Shown here in pieces: positions 44,917 through 56,500 of a stretch of DNA of 64,000 nucleotides. The translations under genes and the position numbers were made by a program. The stretch is from Tribonema minus (taxonomy: Eukaryota > Sar > Xanthophyceae > Tribonematales > Tribonemataceae). A model generated the notes under the pieces. That model saw only the letters and a program-made list of their open reading frames with translations, made no database searches and had not been told where the DNA came from. Within the stretch, counting starts at the first letter, position 1, and every line of letters starts with the position of its first letter. The stretch is from assembly GCA_017506865.1 (NCBI GenBank), contig JAFCMP010000125.1, positions 154,003 to 218,002 on the forward strand. Direction: 5' to 3'.

Positions 44917-45951
44917 TCCGGTTCACAACCAATGCAGGAGCAAGTTGTTTGACCAGGCGCATGCAAACATGGCAGGAAAGTAGTGATGAGCATGGCTTGA
45001 TGATTGTGGGTCAGTCCGGCTTCTGGTTATTTAGGGCATGGCGATGACACGCACGCGCTCTCCAGCGCTCAACATGTCATACCCAGTAGCGCTTGGTGGA
45101 CTAGGTGGGCGTGCAGCTGAAAGAGGCAGTGAAGGAGGTTTCAGGTCACCATCTGCTCTCTCTCTGATCTTTTCCTCTTCCATGTTTGCGCAACTGTAGT
45201 ATACAATGCATGCTGCTCCTGCACACGTAATGCCGGGCACCGGCATGCTAGCAACATGCACCTTCACATAGCAGTAGCGCAGACTAGGCTAGCACAGTGA
45301 ATGCGCCTACATCCGCCGGTTTGTAATTTGACAAGGCAAGTGTTTGTTGCCTTGTGCTTGGCGTGTGCACAGCATCTACTTGCACAGAATGGATTGGCAC
45401 AGCAGTGCAGTGAAGGCACTGCTCAGCAGTCGTGCCCTTGGCTGCTGCTTGGCCTGCTGGCGCAGATCTGTGTATCTTGCTTTTAATGAGGTTCAATAAT
45501 CATGCCAGCAAATAGACATCTGTGCGTGTACATACTGCTTGGAGTGACCCAATTGCAATCAGTTGGTAGTTGCAATGCCCCCCCCCCCCCCCCCCCCCCC
45601 TTTCAGGTTGTGACTGCAGGCAGCACTGTACCACCGATGTTTATGAACCCTGACACGCTCGTGTTGGCACATGTACAGTGGCACGCCCTGCATTGCTTGC
45701 ACCGTCAGAAATTGGCGCGAACAGTCAGCAAATGCATTTGCTATTGAATCGCCACTTAACGTTGTATGCTCCTGATAGCAAACAGGCAGAATAAGCCTCC
45801 GGTTCGCTGGAGCCCCATCCCATACAGGTGCCCAACCATCAGTCAGGTCACATAGTGCCCCCTTCAGTCAGTTGATTCGATCTTAGTGGACCTGCTCGCG
45901 AGACCCGCCGTTGAGGTGCATAGACTCTCTGCAGCTCACAGCGCCTCAGGC
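44917..45951. other. duplicated spacer, no gene
   Basis: Non-coding, and similar to 48839-49966 (for example around 45301-45480 and 49264-49450). A C23 run lies at 45578-45600; the matching site in unit 2 is a shorter C tract near 49552-49563. Confidence 0.6.
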
Positions 45952-46105
45952 ATGAACTTTGAGGCCCTGCCAGAAGCTTGGCTGCTGACAAAGAAGCAAC
46001 TATGCGGCGTGCTGGAGAAGGAGCTAGTGTGACTGTCGGAGGTTTCGTGGCTGGCCGGCACGACGTCGTCAATGGGCAACGCCAAGCATGGAATTCGTCG
46101 AGCTG
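45952..46105 (+). pseudogene. truncated relic of an ankyrin first exon (copy D)
   Basis: Starts atgaactttgaggccctg and matches the start of copy C at 49967 (atggactttgacgccctgg), with the shared words gctggagaag, ggcacgacgtcgtc and caacgccaagcatgg. Translation reaches a stop inside (ctagtgtga). Homology ends near 46096-46105, just before the synthase exon fragment begins, so it marks the duplication junction. Confidence 0.7.
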
Positions 46106-46199
46106 CAACCTCTTTCATGCTATGTGTGTTCTGAGCATGGCTATGGTGGACTGCAGGAAGTCCGCTTGGGTGTTGGCGTGACGACGCGCCGTCGTACTT

Positions 46200-46812
46200 G
46201 CTGAGGTGATGCAGCAGTGTGTTTCACAAATGTGCCAGTCCAGTTCCCTGCTACGGAATGCACCACTATGCCTGGCGGTTTTGCTATTGCCAGCAGCTCG
46301 CTATCCTCGTAAATTAAATCCAAAGCGATGTCTTCGGGGCCCAGAGCGAGCTCCGCCGTGGCCACAAAGCGCACGCTTATGGTCTGGCCTGCCGCGACTC
46401 TGTCCGATTTTTTTACAGCGCTGCTGCTATTGACTCGTACGCAACCCTTGGTGCACAGATCGCCGAAGTAAGTTCTACTCTGGTCCGGTACCTTGCTGCA
46501 GAGGAAGGCGTCGATCCTCTGGCCTGCATCCGCGAGGTCCGCCTCGAACACTGACACATCAAAATTTTCATCCTCGTCTGCGTCATCGCCGTCGTTGCCG
46601 CCGTCACCTGTACGTTCCAGTGCTGCAATGTCGTTCAGAGAGTACGTAGGAACTCTGGGCTTGGCGTGCAGCCGAGTGCCACAGCTGCAACGGCGCTTAG
46701 GGCATCTTGCCATCACAGCTTTGAAGCTCGAGGCTGTAGCCGCAGGCGCGATAAACCCCTGACATTGGAACATCAAGACAAAGAGCCATGGCGTGCCTTG
46801 GTCGAGCCGCAT
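46200..46812 (-). pseudogene. orphan copy of pseudouridine synthase exon 1
   Basis: Near-identical to 42240-42852, including the presequence (FQCQG then FIAPAATASS), the S4 domain and LLAIAKPPGIVVH. After GTFV a one-base insertion (gtgaaacacactgctgc against gtcaacgcgctgctgc) shifts the frame, and similarity ends near 46150-46200, before the catalytic HRLDKGTSG motif. No exons 2 or 3 follow, so this copy cannot make the enzyme. An upstream in-frame Met at 46824 exists, but 46812 matches the parent. Confidence 0.9.
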
Positions 46813-47010
46813 ATTTGGCTGCAAGGCGACCAGCTGTTGTCTCCTATCTCAATTCTCAGATGTACCTCAGTCCTCACACTTCAATTGACGTCAACTTCAT
46901 CGCAAACTTGAACTTGAGGCGAGACGGGACGGAGGAGGAGGGGGGGGAGGAGAACATTGCCTGGCGGTGAAGGTGGGAGGAATCTTTCTGTCGGCTCGGC
47001 GACGGCACTC
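46813..47010. promoter_or_regulatory. duplicated promoter with TGACGTCA
   Basis: Second copy of the synthase/ankyrin divergent promoter. The TGACGTCA octamer (46886-46893) and the neighbouring caacttcatcgcaaacttgaac are kept, while the GA-rich stretch has diverged into GGAGGAGG runs. Confidence 0.5.
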
Positions 47011-48838
47011 ATGTCTGACGCCGCAGACAAACACCTGTACGAGGTGCTGGAGAAGCAACTGGTGAGACTATCACAGCTCCCGTGGCTGACTGGCACGGCG
47101 TCCTCCAGGGGCAGAGCAGACGTAAAGCAAGGTGAGAAAAACTCGTGTTGACACCTGCGACCGTAGATGCAACGAGCATGCGTGAACAGTGCAGATATTC
47201 AACCATCGAAACTTTCTCGATCAAATGCCTTTGCAATATTTGATTCTTCAGAGTGCTCACCATCTCTCTGCTATGTTCTATTTGCCTGCAGAGCCGGCAC
47301 TCGCCGAGCTAAGCCTGGCCGAAGTGGAGCTAGAAGGCCTTAGCACGGCAGCGAATGCCATGCCCACGACCCATCCCGGCGTCGAAGCGCTTCGCTGCGG
47401 AGTGCGCATGCTGGAAGAGCGCTTGCGGGCCATCCAGGAGTCCTGCGAACGGCACCAGCAGGGCAGCAAGCGATGTGCACACCCTGCCCCGAGAACCGCT
47501 TCTGCACGCGTCTTCAACGACGTGCATCTGCGCAAAGAGGTGCTGCAGTCCCTGGGCCCGTGCTACTGGCTGTACATATCCGGCGTCTCAAAGGCGCTGC
47601 GCTCCGCGTACATGACTGCGCTGGCAATGCGCGCAGGAGGCCGCCGCTACGTGTGCGGCACCTCCGGCGCGGCGGCGGCGCAGTCGCTCAGCACGTTCCG
47701 CATGGCTCAGCAGTGCGGCATCACCCAGCGGCAGCTGGACAGTTGGCACTGCTGCAATGCGGTCGGCCGCAGCGGCTCGCTGGAGCTGATTCGCTTTGCC
47801 GTGCAGGCAGGCATGCCCGTCAACACGGACGCGCTCCTCGGCGCTGCGGAAGTCGGCAGCGTCGAGGCGGTGAATGAGCTGTACACGCACATGTGCGACA
47901 ACGGCGGTAACGCTGAGCACGTCTATGACGATCTGCTGGACGCCAGGCTGGACGTGGGCGCGGAGGCCGTGGGCAGCAGTGCGGATGCCGCGCGCGTGCG
48001 CGAGGTGCTCATCTGGCTCTCGCAGCAGGCGCGGCCGCGCCGCGACTGGCCGGAGTACTATATGACGGCACTCTGCTGCGGCGCTGCGAAGCGGGGCCGC
48101 TTGAGACGCTGCGCTGGCTCATGACGTCCGGCGCCGCGCTGTTCGGGCCGTATCAGCACGACGTCACGGACGTCATTGAGCGCTTAGACGCATATCAGCA
48201 TTACGCGTACGAGACGTGCTTCGAGACGCGCTTCGACTGCGTCTGCAGCATCATGGATGCGGCCATTGTTTCTGGGCGCCTTGAGGTCGTGCAGTGGCTG
48301 CGCGCTCGGTCGCACGCCTTCACCGCCCAAAGCGCCAACCTCGCCGCCTCCGCAGGCCACCTGCCGCTGCTGCGCTGGCTGCACGCGCTCGGCGGAAGTG
48401 TGCCCCTTCAACGCTGCCAGCGTGATTGAGAAAACAATTACACTCAGTGTGCCGCCACGCATTGCGCAGCTGGCGTGGCTGCGGCAGATTGGCGCAATGG
48501 ACTGGTCCACGCCCGCGGCGCGCGCGACGCACCTTCGGTGCGCGTACGCTGTGCCGTACAGCACGCCCGTCGTGCGGTGGCTCCTGGCCGAGGGCGCGGC
48601 ATGGCCGGCCGACATCGCTCAGCGCGTAGACAGTGGCGAGTGGCGTCCCAAGGCCGCGTATCACGCGGTCTTGGCGGGGTGCCCGTTCGGGCACAGTTGG
48701 ACCTCGGTTACATGCGACGCCGTCTTGCGTGGCGACGCGGATGACCCGTACGCCGCAGAGGGCGGGCACGTGCGGTTGCAGAGACTCCACAGCGCAGGGT
48801 GCCCGTGCACGTGCCCTAGGCCTTCGCGGTCTGGGTAG
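47011..48838 (+). pseudogene. ankyrin-repeat protein, copy B, two frame breaks
   Basis: Exon 1 is 47011-47131 (MSDAADKHLYEVLEKQLV). Exon 2 starts at 47292, phase-matched (E-P-A-L). The N-terminal part is intact through VFNDVHLRKEVLQSLGPC and YISGVSKALRSAYM, where copy A is broken. The frame is then lost twice: near 48100 (one T missing in the codons matching RFETLRW of copy C) and near 48393-48400 (two bases missing relative to copy C before the VCPFNA codons). The tail is open to the stop at 48836-48838. Breaks at sites different from those in copies A and C argue for independent decay, though assembly indels are possible. Confidence 0.75.
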
Positions 48839-49966
48839 GAAGGCATGTAGCGGCTAGCATCGGTGGTGAAGGGTATCTGGTGGTCCATAGAGCCAGGATC
48901 ACTTGTAGCCGGCAGGAGAGTAGTGTTGAGCATGGCATCCTGGGTCTGACCCAGTCCGGCCCCTGGTCGCGAAGGCATGGCGGTGACACGCGTGCGCTTT
49001 TCTGCGCTCCACATGTCATACCCAATAGCGCTTGGTGGCCTTTGGGGGGGGGGGGACAAGTGGAAGAGGCAGTAAAGGAGGTTTCAGGTCAGCAATCTGC
49101 TTTCGCTTGGATCACTTCTCTTTGACCTTTGCATAACTCCGGTACACAATGTATGCTGCTGCTGCACAATGTGATGCCTGGCAGTGGCATCATGGCGTGA
49201 TGCTGGCAACATGCACCCTCACTGTGGCACATAGCAGCAGTGCAGACTACTCTAGCACAGTGAATGCGCCTGCATCCTGAGGCTCCGTTTAATGAGTTGA
49301 CAAGGCGACTGTTTGTTGCCTCGAGCTTGGCATGTGCACACCATCTATCACCTGCTGGCACAGAGGTCGGCACAGTGTGCAGTGAAGGCACTGCTCAGCA
49401 GCCGTGCTCTTGGCTGCTGCTTGGCCTGCTGGCGCAGATCTGTGTATCTTGCTTGCTATAATGAGGTTAAAAAATCGTGCCAGCAGATTGAACGATGTAT
49501 GTATTGCTTGAAGTGACTCATGAGTCATGATTGCATGCATCACTTGCCGCTTCCCCCCCCCCCTTCCCTTCATTACCGTGACTGAAGTACTGAAGCACCG
49601 ACATCTAAGAAGCTCGACGCGTTCGTGTTGTGGCACATGTACAGCGGCACGCCCTGTATACTATTATTACGGTTGTAGTATATGCTATGGCTTGCGACAT
49701 CAGAAACTGGCACCTGGCGGGACACAGTCAGCACAGGCATATTCTTACTTCAAAATGCCACTGATATGCTCATGACGTCACTAAAGCCGTGTGACACGGT
49801 CACACACGGAAAGAATAAACCCTGGTGGGTGTTCCCTCTCATGTTGGTGCCCATCCATCAGCCAGAATCAGTGCCCCATCAGTCAGTTACATGGACCTTA
49901 GTTGACCTTATCACATGACCCGCTGTTCAGTGCACAAGAGTCTTTGCAGCTCACAGCGCCTCTGGC
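48839..49966. other. duplicated spacer, no gene
   Basis: Second copy of the non-coding spacer at 44917-45951, with the matching words gacaaggc, tgtttgttgcct and ctgtgtatcttgct. No exon seen. Confidence 0.6.
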
Positions 49967-51745
49967 ATGGACTTTGACGCCCTGGAAATAAGGTGCGCTG
50001 CCGTCGCAATCGCCCCAGACAGACAACTATACAGGCATGCTGGAGAAGCAGCTGGTGAGACTGTCAGAGCAGTTCTGGCACGACATCGTCGATGGGCAGC
50101 GCCAAGCATGGTACGATCACAAATCAGTCTGTGACTCCAACCAATGCAGCATACAACCATTGATAACGATATGCCTGGACTCACTTCAGTTACATAGTTT
50201 CCCTTAGCTGCCGCCCTTTGTGTCTGTAGGGACCCAATTGACACCTGGCCACTCAGCTCGGCCACAGTAAAGCTGGAAGGCCTCCGAGTCAGCGCGGCAG
50301 CAAATGCCATGCACATGACACTCACCGGCGTTTGCACCCTTCGCTGCGCGGTGCACTGGCTGGAAGAGCGCTTGCGGGCTATTGGAGGCTCTTACAACCT
50401 TCATCAGCAGCCCGAGGCCTGCGGCCAATTCACAAACCCTGCTCAGAGCGCAGCCTCAGCGCGCGGTGTCTCGAAGGTCTTGTGTTCCTGTGCTGGCGGA
50501 GCCGTGCAGGGAACTGCCGCTATGTGTGCTTCACCTCTGGAGCCGCGGCGGCGCAGTCGAGCATACCATTCCGCATGGCTCAGCAGCGCTACATCACTCA
50601 GAGGCAGCTGACCACGCTCTCTTTCTGCAAACAGTCGGGCGCAGCGGCTCGCCTGGAGCTGATTAACCTCGCGGTGCAGGCGGGCATGCCCGTCGATCAC
50701 TTTGCGTTCTGGGGCGCTGCAGAAAGCGCCAGCATCGAGGCCATCGACGAGCTTTGCTCACATTTGTGCGACGACCACGGTGACGCTGAGCACGGCTTTG
50801 TCCCTGAGCACGGCTCTGTCGATCTGCAGGAAGTCTGGCTGGGTGTCGGCGCCTACGCGGCGGGCAGCCGTGCGGATGCGGCGCGTGCGCGAGGTGCTCG
50901 TCTGGCTCTCGCAGCAGCCGCGGCCGCGTCGAGACTGGCCGGAGTACTATACGACGGCGCTCTGCTGCAGGGCTGCGTTTTGCGGCCGCTTTGAGACGCT
51001 GCGCTGGCTCATGACGACCGGCGGCGTACTATTCGGGCCGCACGACAAACACGATGTCACGGATGCCTGTGAGAGCTCACCCGCATATGAACGATACGTT
51101 GTCTTCGAGATGTGCTTCACAACAAGTTGCGGCTTCATCTCCACCATCATGGAAGCGGCCATCGCCTCTGGGCGCCTGGATGTCGTGCAGTGGCTTCGTG
51201 CGCAGTCACACGCCTTCACCGCCGAAAGCGCCAACCTCGCCGCCGCCGCAGGCCACCTGCCGCTGCTGCGCTGGCTGCATGCGCACGGAGCGAAAGTGTG
51301 CCCCTTCAATGCTGACAGCGTGGTTGCGAATACACTACTCCATGCGCCGCCACACACTGCGCAGCTGGCGTGGCTGCGGCAGATTGGCGCGCTGGACTGG
51401 TCCACGCCCGCAGCGCGCGCGACACACCTTCGGCACGCGTGCGAGTTTGCGGACCGCGCGCCCATCGTGCGGTGGCTCCTGGCTGAGGGCGCAGCGTGGC
51501 CTGCCGACCTCGCTGAGCTCGTGGAGACGCACGCATGGTCTCCTGAGACGGCGCAGCGTGCGGTCATGGCGGGGTGCCCGTTTGGGCAGAGCTGGACCTC
51601 CATTACATGCGACGCCATCTTGCACAGCGTCGCCGAGGACGCATACGCCGCAGAGGATGGACACGTGCTGTTGCAAAGACTACACAGCGCAGGGTGCCCG
51701 TACACGTGCCCTAGGCCTGCGCAGTCTGCGTCGGAAGGCATGTAG
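49967..51745 (+). pseudogene. ankyrin-repeat protein, copy C, degenerate 5' half
   Basis: The first exon (about 49967-50116) has lost an open frame. From about 50229, codons for the helical N-terminal region are recognisable (VKLEGLRVSAAANAMH; VHWLEERLRAIGGS). About 70 bases that encode the SLGPxYWLY helix pair in copies A and B are deleted (near 50470-50510). The frame then changes, is open over FTSGAAAAQSSIPFRMAQQ, and changes again near 50885 (one base missing in GCGCGTGCGCGAGG). The C-terminal 285 residues (VREVLVWLSQQPRPRRDW to the stop at 51743-51745) are well kept. It is more diverged than A is from B, so it predates their duplication. Confidence 0.75.
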
Positions 51746-53597
51746 CTGCAAGCATCGCGGGTGAAGGGGGGTTCCAGCTTCACAGTTTTTGACGGATCAA
51801 AAATGATAAAAATGATTGAGCCTATAGTGTGGTTTGATGTATGCTCACACTTTGTGCTTCTTGTTAACGATTGTCTTGCTGTTGGTGTGATGCCTTGCTC
51901 ATCATCACCGGACCTTTGGTGTTTTCAAGCATCGTACTGACATCCTGGAGGTTTGAATGGTCGGTAACGAGGTTCTTGGTAAATAATTGTGGTGTTTTCA
52001 GAGCTGTGCTCCACAGTTGAAGCAGGCAATGCCTTGCTTTTAAATCTGCATGGGAGAGTCACCGGTGATTTTATTGCAATGTTGCTGTGCCATTTGTTGC
52101 CTTTGTGTATTGCCCACCATGCCCGCCGCGCTATGTTTGAGCTGTGCGCTCAGGTCTTTTAAAGAAAAGGAGGACAGCATTTAACCTTCACAATGCCCTT
52201 TGCCAGGCAAGCAACGGCGTCGTCACCTCAGAAATAAGTCTTAATCAAGTTGCCCTTGTTGACAACAGCTCTGTTTTCCTGTCTGTGCGTTCATGCAGCC
52301 GAAATGAATTTGAACAGCAGGAGTGACGTTCATGCCTTTGTATACTTGCAGGGGGCACCATTCCCTTGACACCGCAGACTCTGAGAGCAGCATCACCTCC
52401 AGGGGCAAAAGTGGCTTATGTTTGATGTGTGCACGTGGCTAATTAGCGCTAACTTTGTGCTTGCATCGGCAAGCGGCGATCGGCCCAGCTCAAGAGCAAG
52501 AGGAAGGGAGGTCGCTTGATTTGTTCACGTGTGCTTGTCAAGAGCTCTGTGCGTGAGCCAACTGCGCTGCGCGAACGCACACAGCAACTGCATGCATGCG
52601 AGAGCGGCGTGAGAAAACGGCAGCCATCATGCCCAGGAGAACACATAATCAAATGTAATCTCATGGTACGGCCACCGTTGCTTGCGCGCGCGTGCGCGGT
52701 ATCCACGGTGTCTCACAGCTTTGGCTCGCACCCCGCTTTACGCAACATCAAAAACAGAAATTGATAGTGAAGTCCACCACTGCCGATAGAAAGGACTGAT
52801 CACACGCAGGCGCCGAGCAGGTTGTGGCTGTACCTGTAAGCCTTGTTGCTGGTAATGCACAGCCTTCGGCAACTGTTGCTAGGGCTATGCTGCACAGTCC
52901 TTGTGAATCGTGCTACGGGCACGAACGGGACCAGTATCAGAAGGCTCTGGATGGACGTGGAGGGACTGTGGCCACAGCTTGAGCATACGGGCATACAAAA
53001 AGCACTTACATAGAGCCCCCTCGAATTCTCTTGCATCTCCCCCAGATCCCTTCACATCTCCCCCCCGGCAGACATCAACGTATTGGTGGGGCAGGTTCGA
53101 AGAACCACCCCAACGCTCAACTGCGTGCGTCTGCAGCGGCTGCTGTTGGAGCCTCCGTTGCGGCGCACTCACAGACACAACTTCAGCTTTCAGGAAAGCG
53201 TGCACGATGGGCATGCCGCTAGACAGTGGGGGTCTGCGCGTCCTGGGTGACAGGTGTGTTTAAAGTGCTTAGCCTGAAGCGACGATTGCTTGCAGGTCGT
53301 GGTAGCCGTCGATGAAAGCTTGTACCTCCTGCAGCGCAACGGAGAGAGCAACGTTTTTCAGGCATCAGGCTTGGATGTGCTGCACCAGACTGCTAGCAGA
53401 TTGTATTGGATGTAGCGGTGTGCCATGCTGTACAGGTCAATGTTGGTGACCGTGCAGTGCGAGTGCATGCAGCATGCAGCTCAGAACCAATACTCGTGAG
53501 CAAACCTGAAATAGGTTTGCTGCAAACGCAAAGATCAGGTGTGCAGTAATAGAGGGCGGCCATACTTTACTGCTGACCATGTACCCCAAGCCTCAGC
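51746..53597. other. intergenic, no gene recognised
   Basis: AT-richer than its surroundings in 51780-52450. No coherent exon on either strand. It contains the 3' end of the minus-strand hydrolase gene. Confidence 0.4.
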
Positions 53598-56500
53598 TCA
53601 TTGTAACGCAAACACTGCAGCAAACCGCAGTGGCAGTGCCAGTTTATTGCCACCACCATGAACATGCTGTGCCATCCCACCAGTTCCCATCAACGCCTGC
53701 CTTCCAAACAATGACACCAGCTCATCCTCAACAGTGACGCTCCAGTAGCGCTCCCAGTCGCTCACCTCTGGCGTATTGAGGTCCCAGTCCAGCAACTTGC
53801 CCTCCACGACCTTGTTGTAGAGGAAGAACGTCACCTGCGTGACGCGCGGGAAGGCGCGCGCAACGTCGTTGAACATCTGCCGCAGCCACGCCGGCTTGTC
53901 AGTGCCGAAGCTCGTGGTGGCTGCGGGGCAGGCGTGCGGCAGCGAGAGGGGTGGCGTCAGCAGATTTCCCCAACAAAAAGCGAGGTCAGGACGTGACGCG
54001 GCGTGAGAGCTGAGTAGGGCTGGAGGTTTGCTGGCGCGTATTGCTTTACGAACAGCAATGCCTTGCTCTGGGCTGTGCGCAGGGGTGGCTAGCAGCCACA
54101 CGAGTCCAACAAAGCGACAAGAGTTTACTGGGGTGGGAGCGCCTGCGCGTTGTCATGTGAAAATGAGGCGCGCCTGCTCCGGTTCGATCAAGGCGCAGAC
54201 TGTCCTGACTCTAGCGCTTCTCAATGGGGTGTTGGTGCCGCAGCTATTCATCACGGCATACTGCACAGCGTGACTCTTGCGGTGACTCTTGATAGACACT
54301 GTAAGGCACAGCTCTGCGAAACATTCACGGCTCGCGCGCACAAGCGCTCTTGTGTTGCCATGACAGACCCCATCAGGGTGTAATTCGAAGTGTCCGCCAG
54401 CTGTTGAGCACTTGCGACCGCACATCGGCCGGTGGATCGGTGGACGTCGGACAGCTTACTCGCAGGTCTATGTACGTTCATTGCAGTCCTGGAGCATCTT
54501 GACCATCACACGCACGCTGCAGTGGCGGACCAAGGAGCAACTCCGCAACACCAGTGAGCGCCGCTGCTGCATCCCTGAGCCACAACATTTGCCAGCTCAT
54601 ATACCCTTGTTCACTTTCATGTGATCAGCCAGATGTTCAGATTTTCGCCAACGCACCAATCGGTTCAGCGGCCATGTTTCTCTGAGCGCAAACGCTTTAC
54701 ATTTCATAAATGTCTGTTGGTGTCAGTGTGTAACCTGAGTGTCAGGCAATGTCAAGTGGCAGGCACACTTCGCGCGCGTCTGGGGCCACGTACCTGTTTC
54801 TGCAATCCAGATGGGGAGCTTGGTGAGCTCGGTCACCTGCAGCAAAGCAGAAGAACACAACACACAGAGGCATCTGGTGAGCAAACGGCCCAGCAAGTCT
54901 AGTGCGCACTCTCAATGAAGGTATCAGAGCTCCTACCATAGGGGCTATTTAGGGGGTGGCGGTAGCAACACCAGCGTCGGCTGCAGGAAGAGCCAGCACA
55001 CAAGACACTTGGCGCCAAACCCAGCATAGGCGCCCTGGCTCATGACTTCACAGGCACTGCCAGCAGTGCACGAGATATGCGATCATGCGCATGATGCATT
55101 GCTGCATCTTTTCATTACATGCAGGCAGTAGGCAGCTTCATGGCATGGCCTGCCAGTGGGGTGTGCTGTGGAATGCTGGTGGCATTGTTCCTCGCCGTTG
55201 CAGCGTTGTTCATGTCTTTCAGTGGCAGCTACTGCTGGTACGATGAGCAGATGCGCTGCCAACACTGTCGTTTCTCGTTAGCGTGGAGCGCAATGGCTCA
55301 GCACAGAGCACCGACGCGCGCATCGCCCGTTGCAACGCTCAAATACGACAGCGCACATCGCACGCCCACTGACTGCGTACCACATGCCACACGCAGGGCC
55401 TACACGCTGGCAGCAACAGATGATCATCATCCCGCGCGCGAGACCCTGCGCCTTCCGTAGCACCTGCGAACCCTGTGTAGATTCTAGATGCTTCAAAGTA
55501 CTCATGTCTCATGACACAGTGCGCACCTGCTGGTACATGGGCGTTAGGCCGTCCCTGAAGGAGCGCGTGTACTGGTGGTTTGGTGTGCTGAAGGCCCTGT
55601 TGTAGGAGGTGATGGCCACCGCGTCCAGGCCCTCGTCGCCAGGCCAGAGCTCCGCCATGGGACGCGGGTCGTCGAAGCCTGCGGCGCGCGGTGCGGCATT
55701 TTTTTTGCGCGTGAGAGGGACAAAGTGTGTGCGTCCACATGCGCGTATGGGGACAGCGGGGGAGGGGGGGGGTGTATGGCCTCTATGTCTATGTTCAACA
55801 TTGCAGCACAGAAAGTCTGTAGAGATACGGATCAACGCCCCCGCGACGCTTCGCACAAGACCTCTGTTGTTTCGGCTGTTGGCCTCGGATGCTTGCACTG
55901 CCAGACCAGGGTTTCAAACCAAGTGCGGTGTCTCGATGAGCTCGGCGTCACTGGCATCCATCCAACAGGCCCCCAGGATATCCATTTTTGAGCAACCAGC
56001 GCTGGAGCCTGATGCGTCATTGAAACGCTCCTTGCCGGTTGCGGTCCAGGATAAGCACTTGCTGAGCACTGCTTTGCAGCCAGCTGTGACTTTTGCCGCT
56101 GCAGTTTTGTGCACATGGCCTTGGACCTGTGCTTGCAATGTCACCTCGTTGAGTTTTTTTCATCAGAGAAGGCGTGCTCCACTTGGCGCATGCCAGACTG
56201 CCAACAGGACGCAGGCACACATCAAACTTAGCATTGATGCTTCATGTCTTTCGAGCATGGTGCACTTGCTCATGCCATTTGCGTTTACCAAGCGGCCAGG
56301 TGAGGCCGGACCGCTGCTGCCTATTATGCGCATGATGGCTGAACCAGTGACAGCATGATGAGCCGGCCGCCATTTGATGCTTACCTCAACCCTGTATCTC
56401 ACAGCTGCGACTGCTTTGGCGCCTGTCATGACAAGATTGAAACTGGTCTCACTCATGCCCATCAACACCCCCACTACCTACATCTGGTACACTTTGGCAG

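Larger units (their letters stand above)
42190..46140. repeat. tandem duplication, unit 1
   Basis: Unit 1 of a duplication of about 4 kb. It holds synthase exon 1 (minus), the shared promoter, ankyrin copy A, a spacer and the first bases of a further ankyrin exon. Matched landmarks are offset by 3.93-4.02 kb: synthase ATG 42852/46812, ankyrin ATG 43081/47011, spacer 45301/49264, relic ATG 45952/49967. Confidence 0.8.
46141..50115. repeat. tandem duplication, unit 2
   Basis: Unit 2 of the duplication of about 4 kb. It starts with a truncated synthase exon 1 and continues through its promoter, ankyrin copy B, the spacer and the first part of copy C. Unit boundaries are placed by loss of similarity and are good to about 60 bases. 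Confidence 0.75.
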
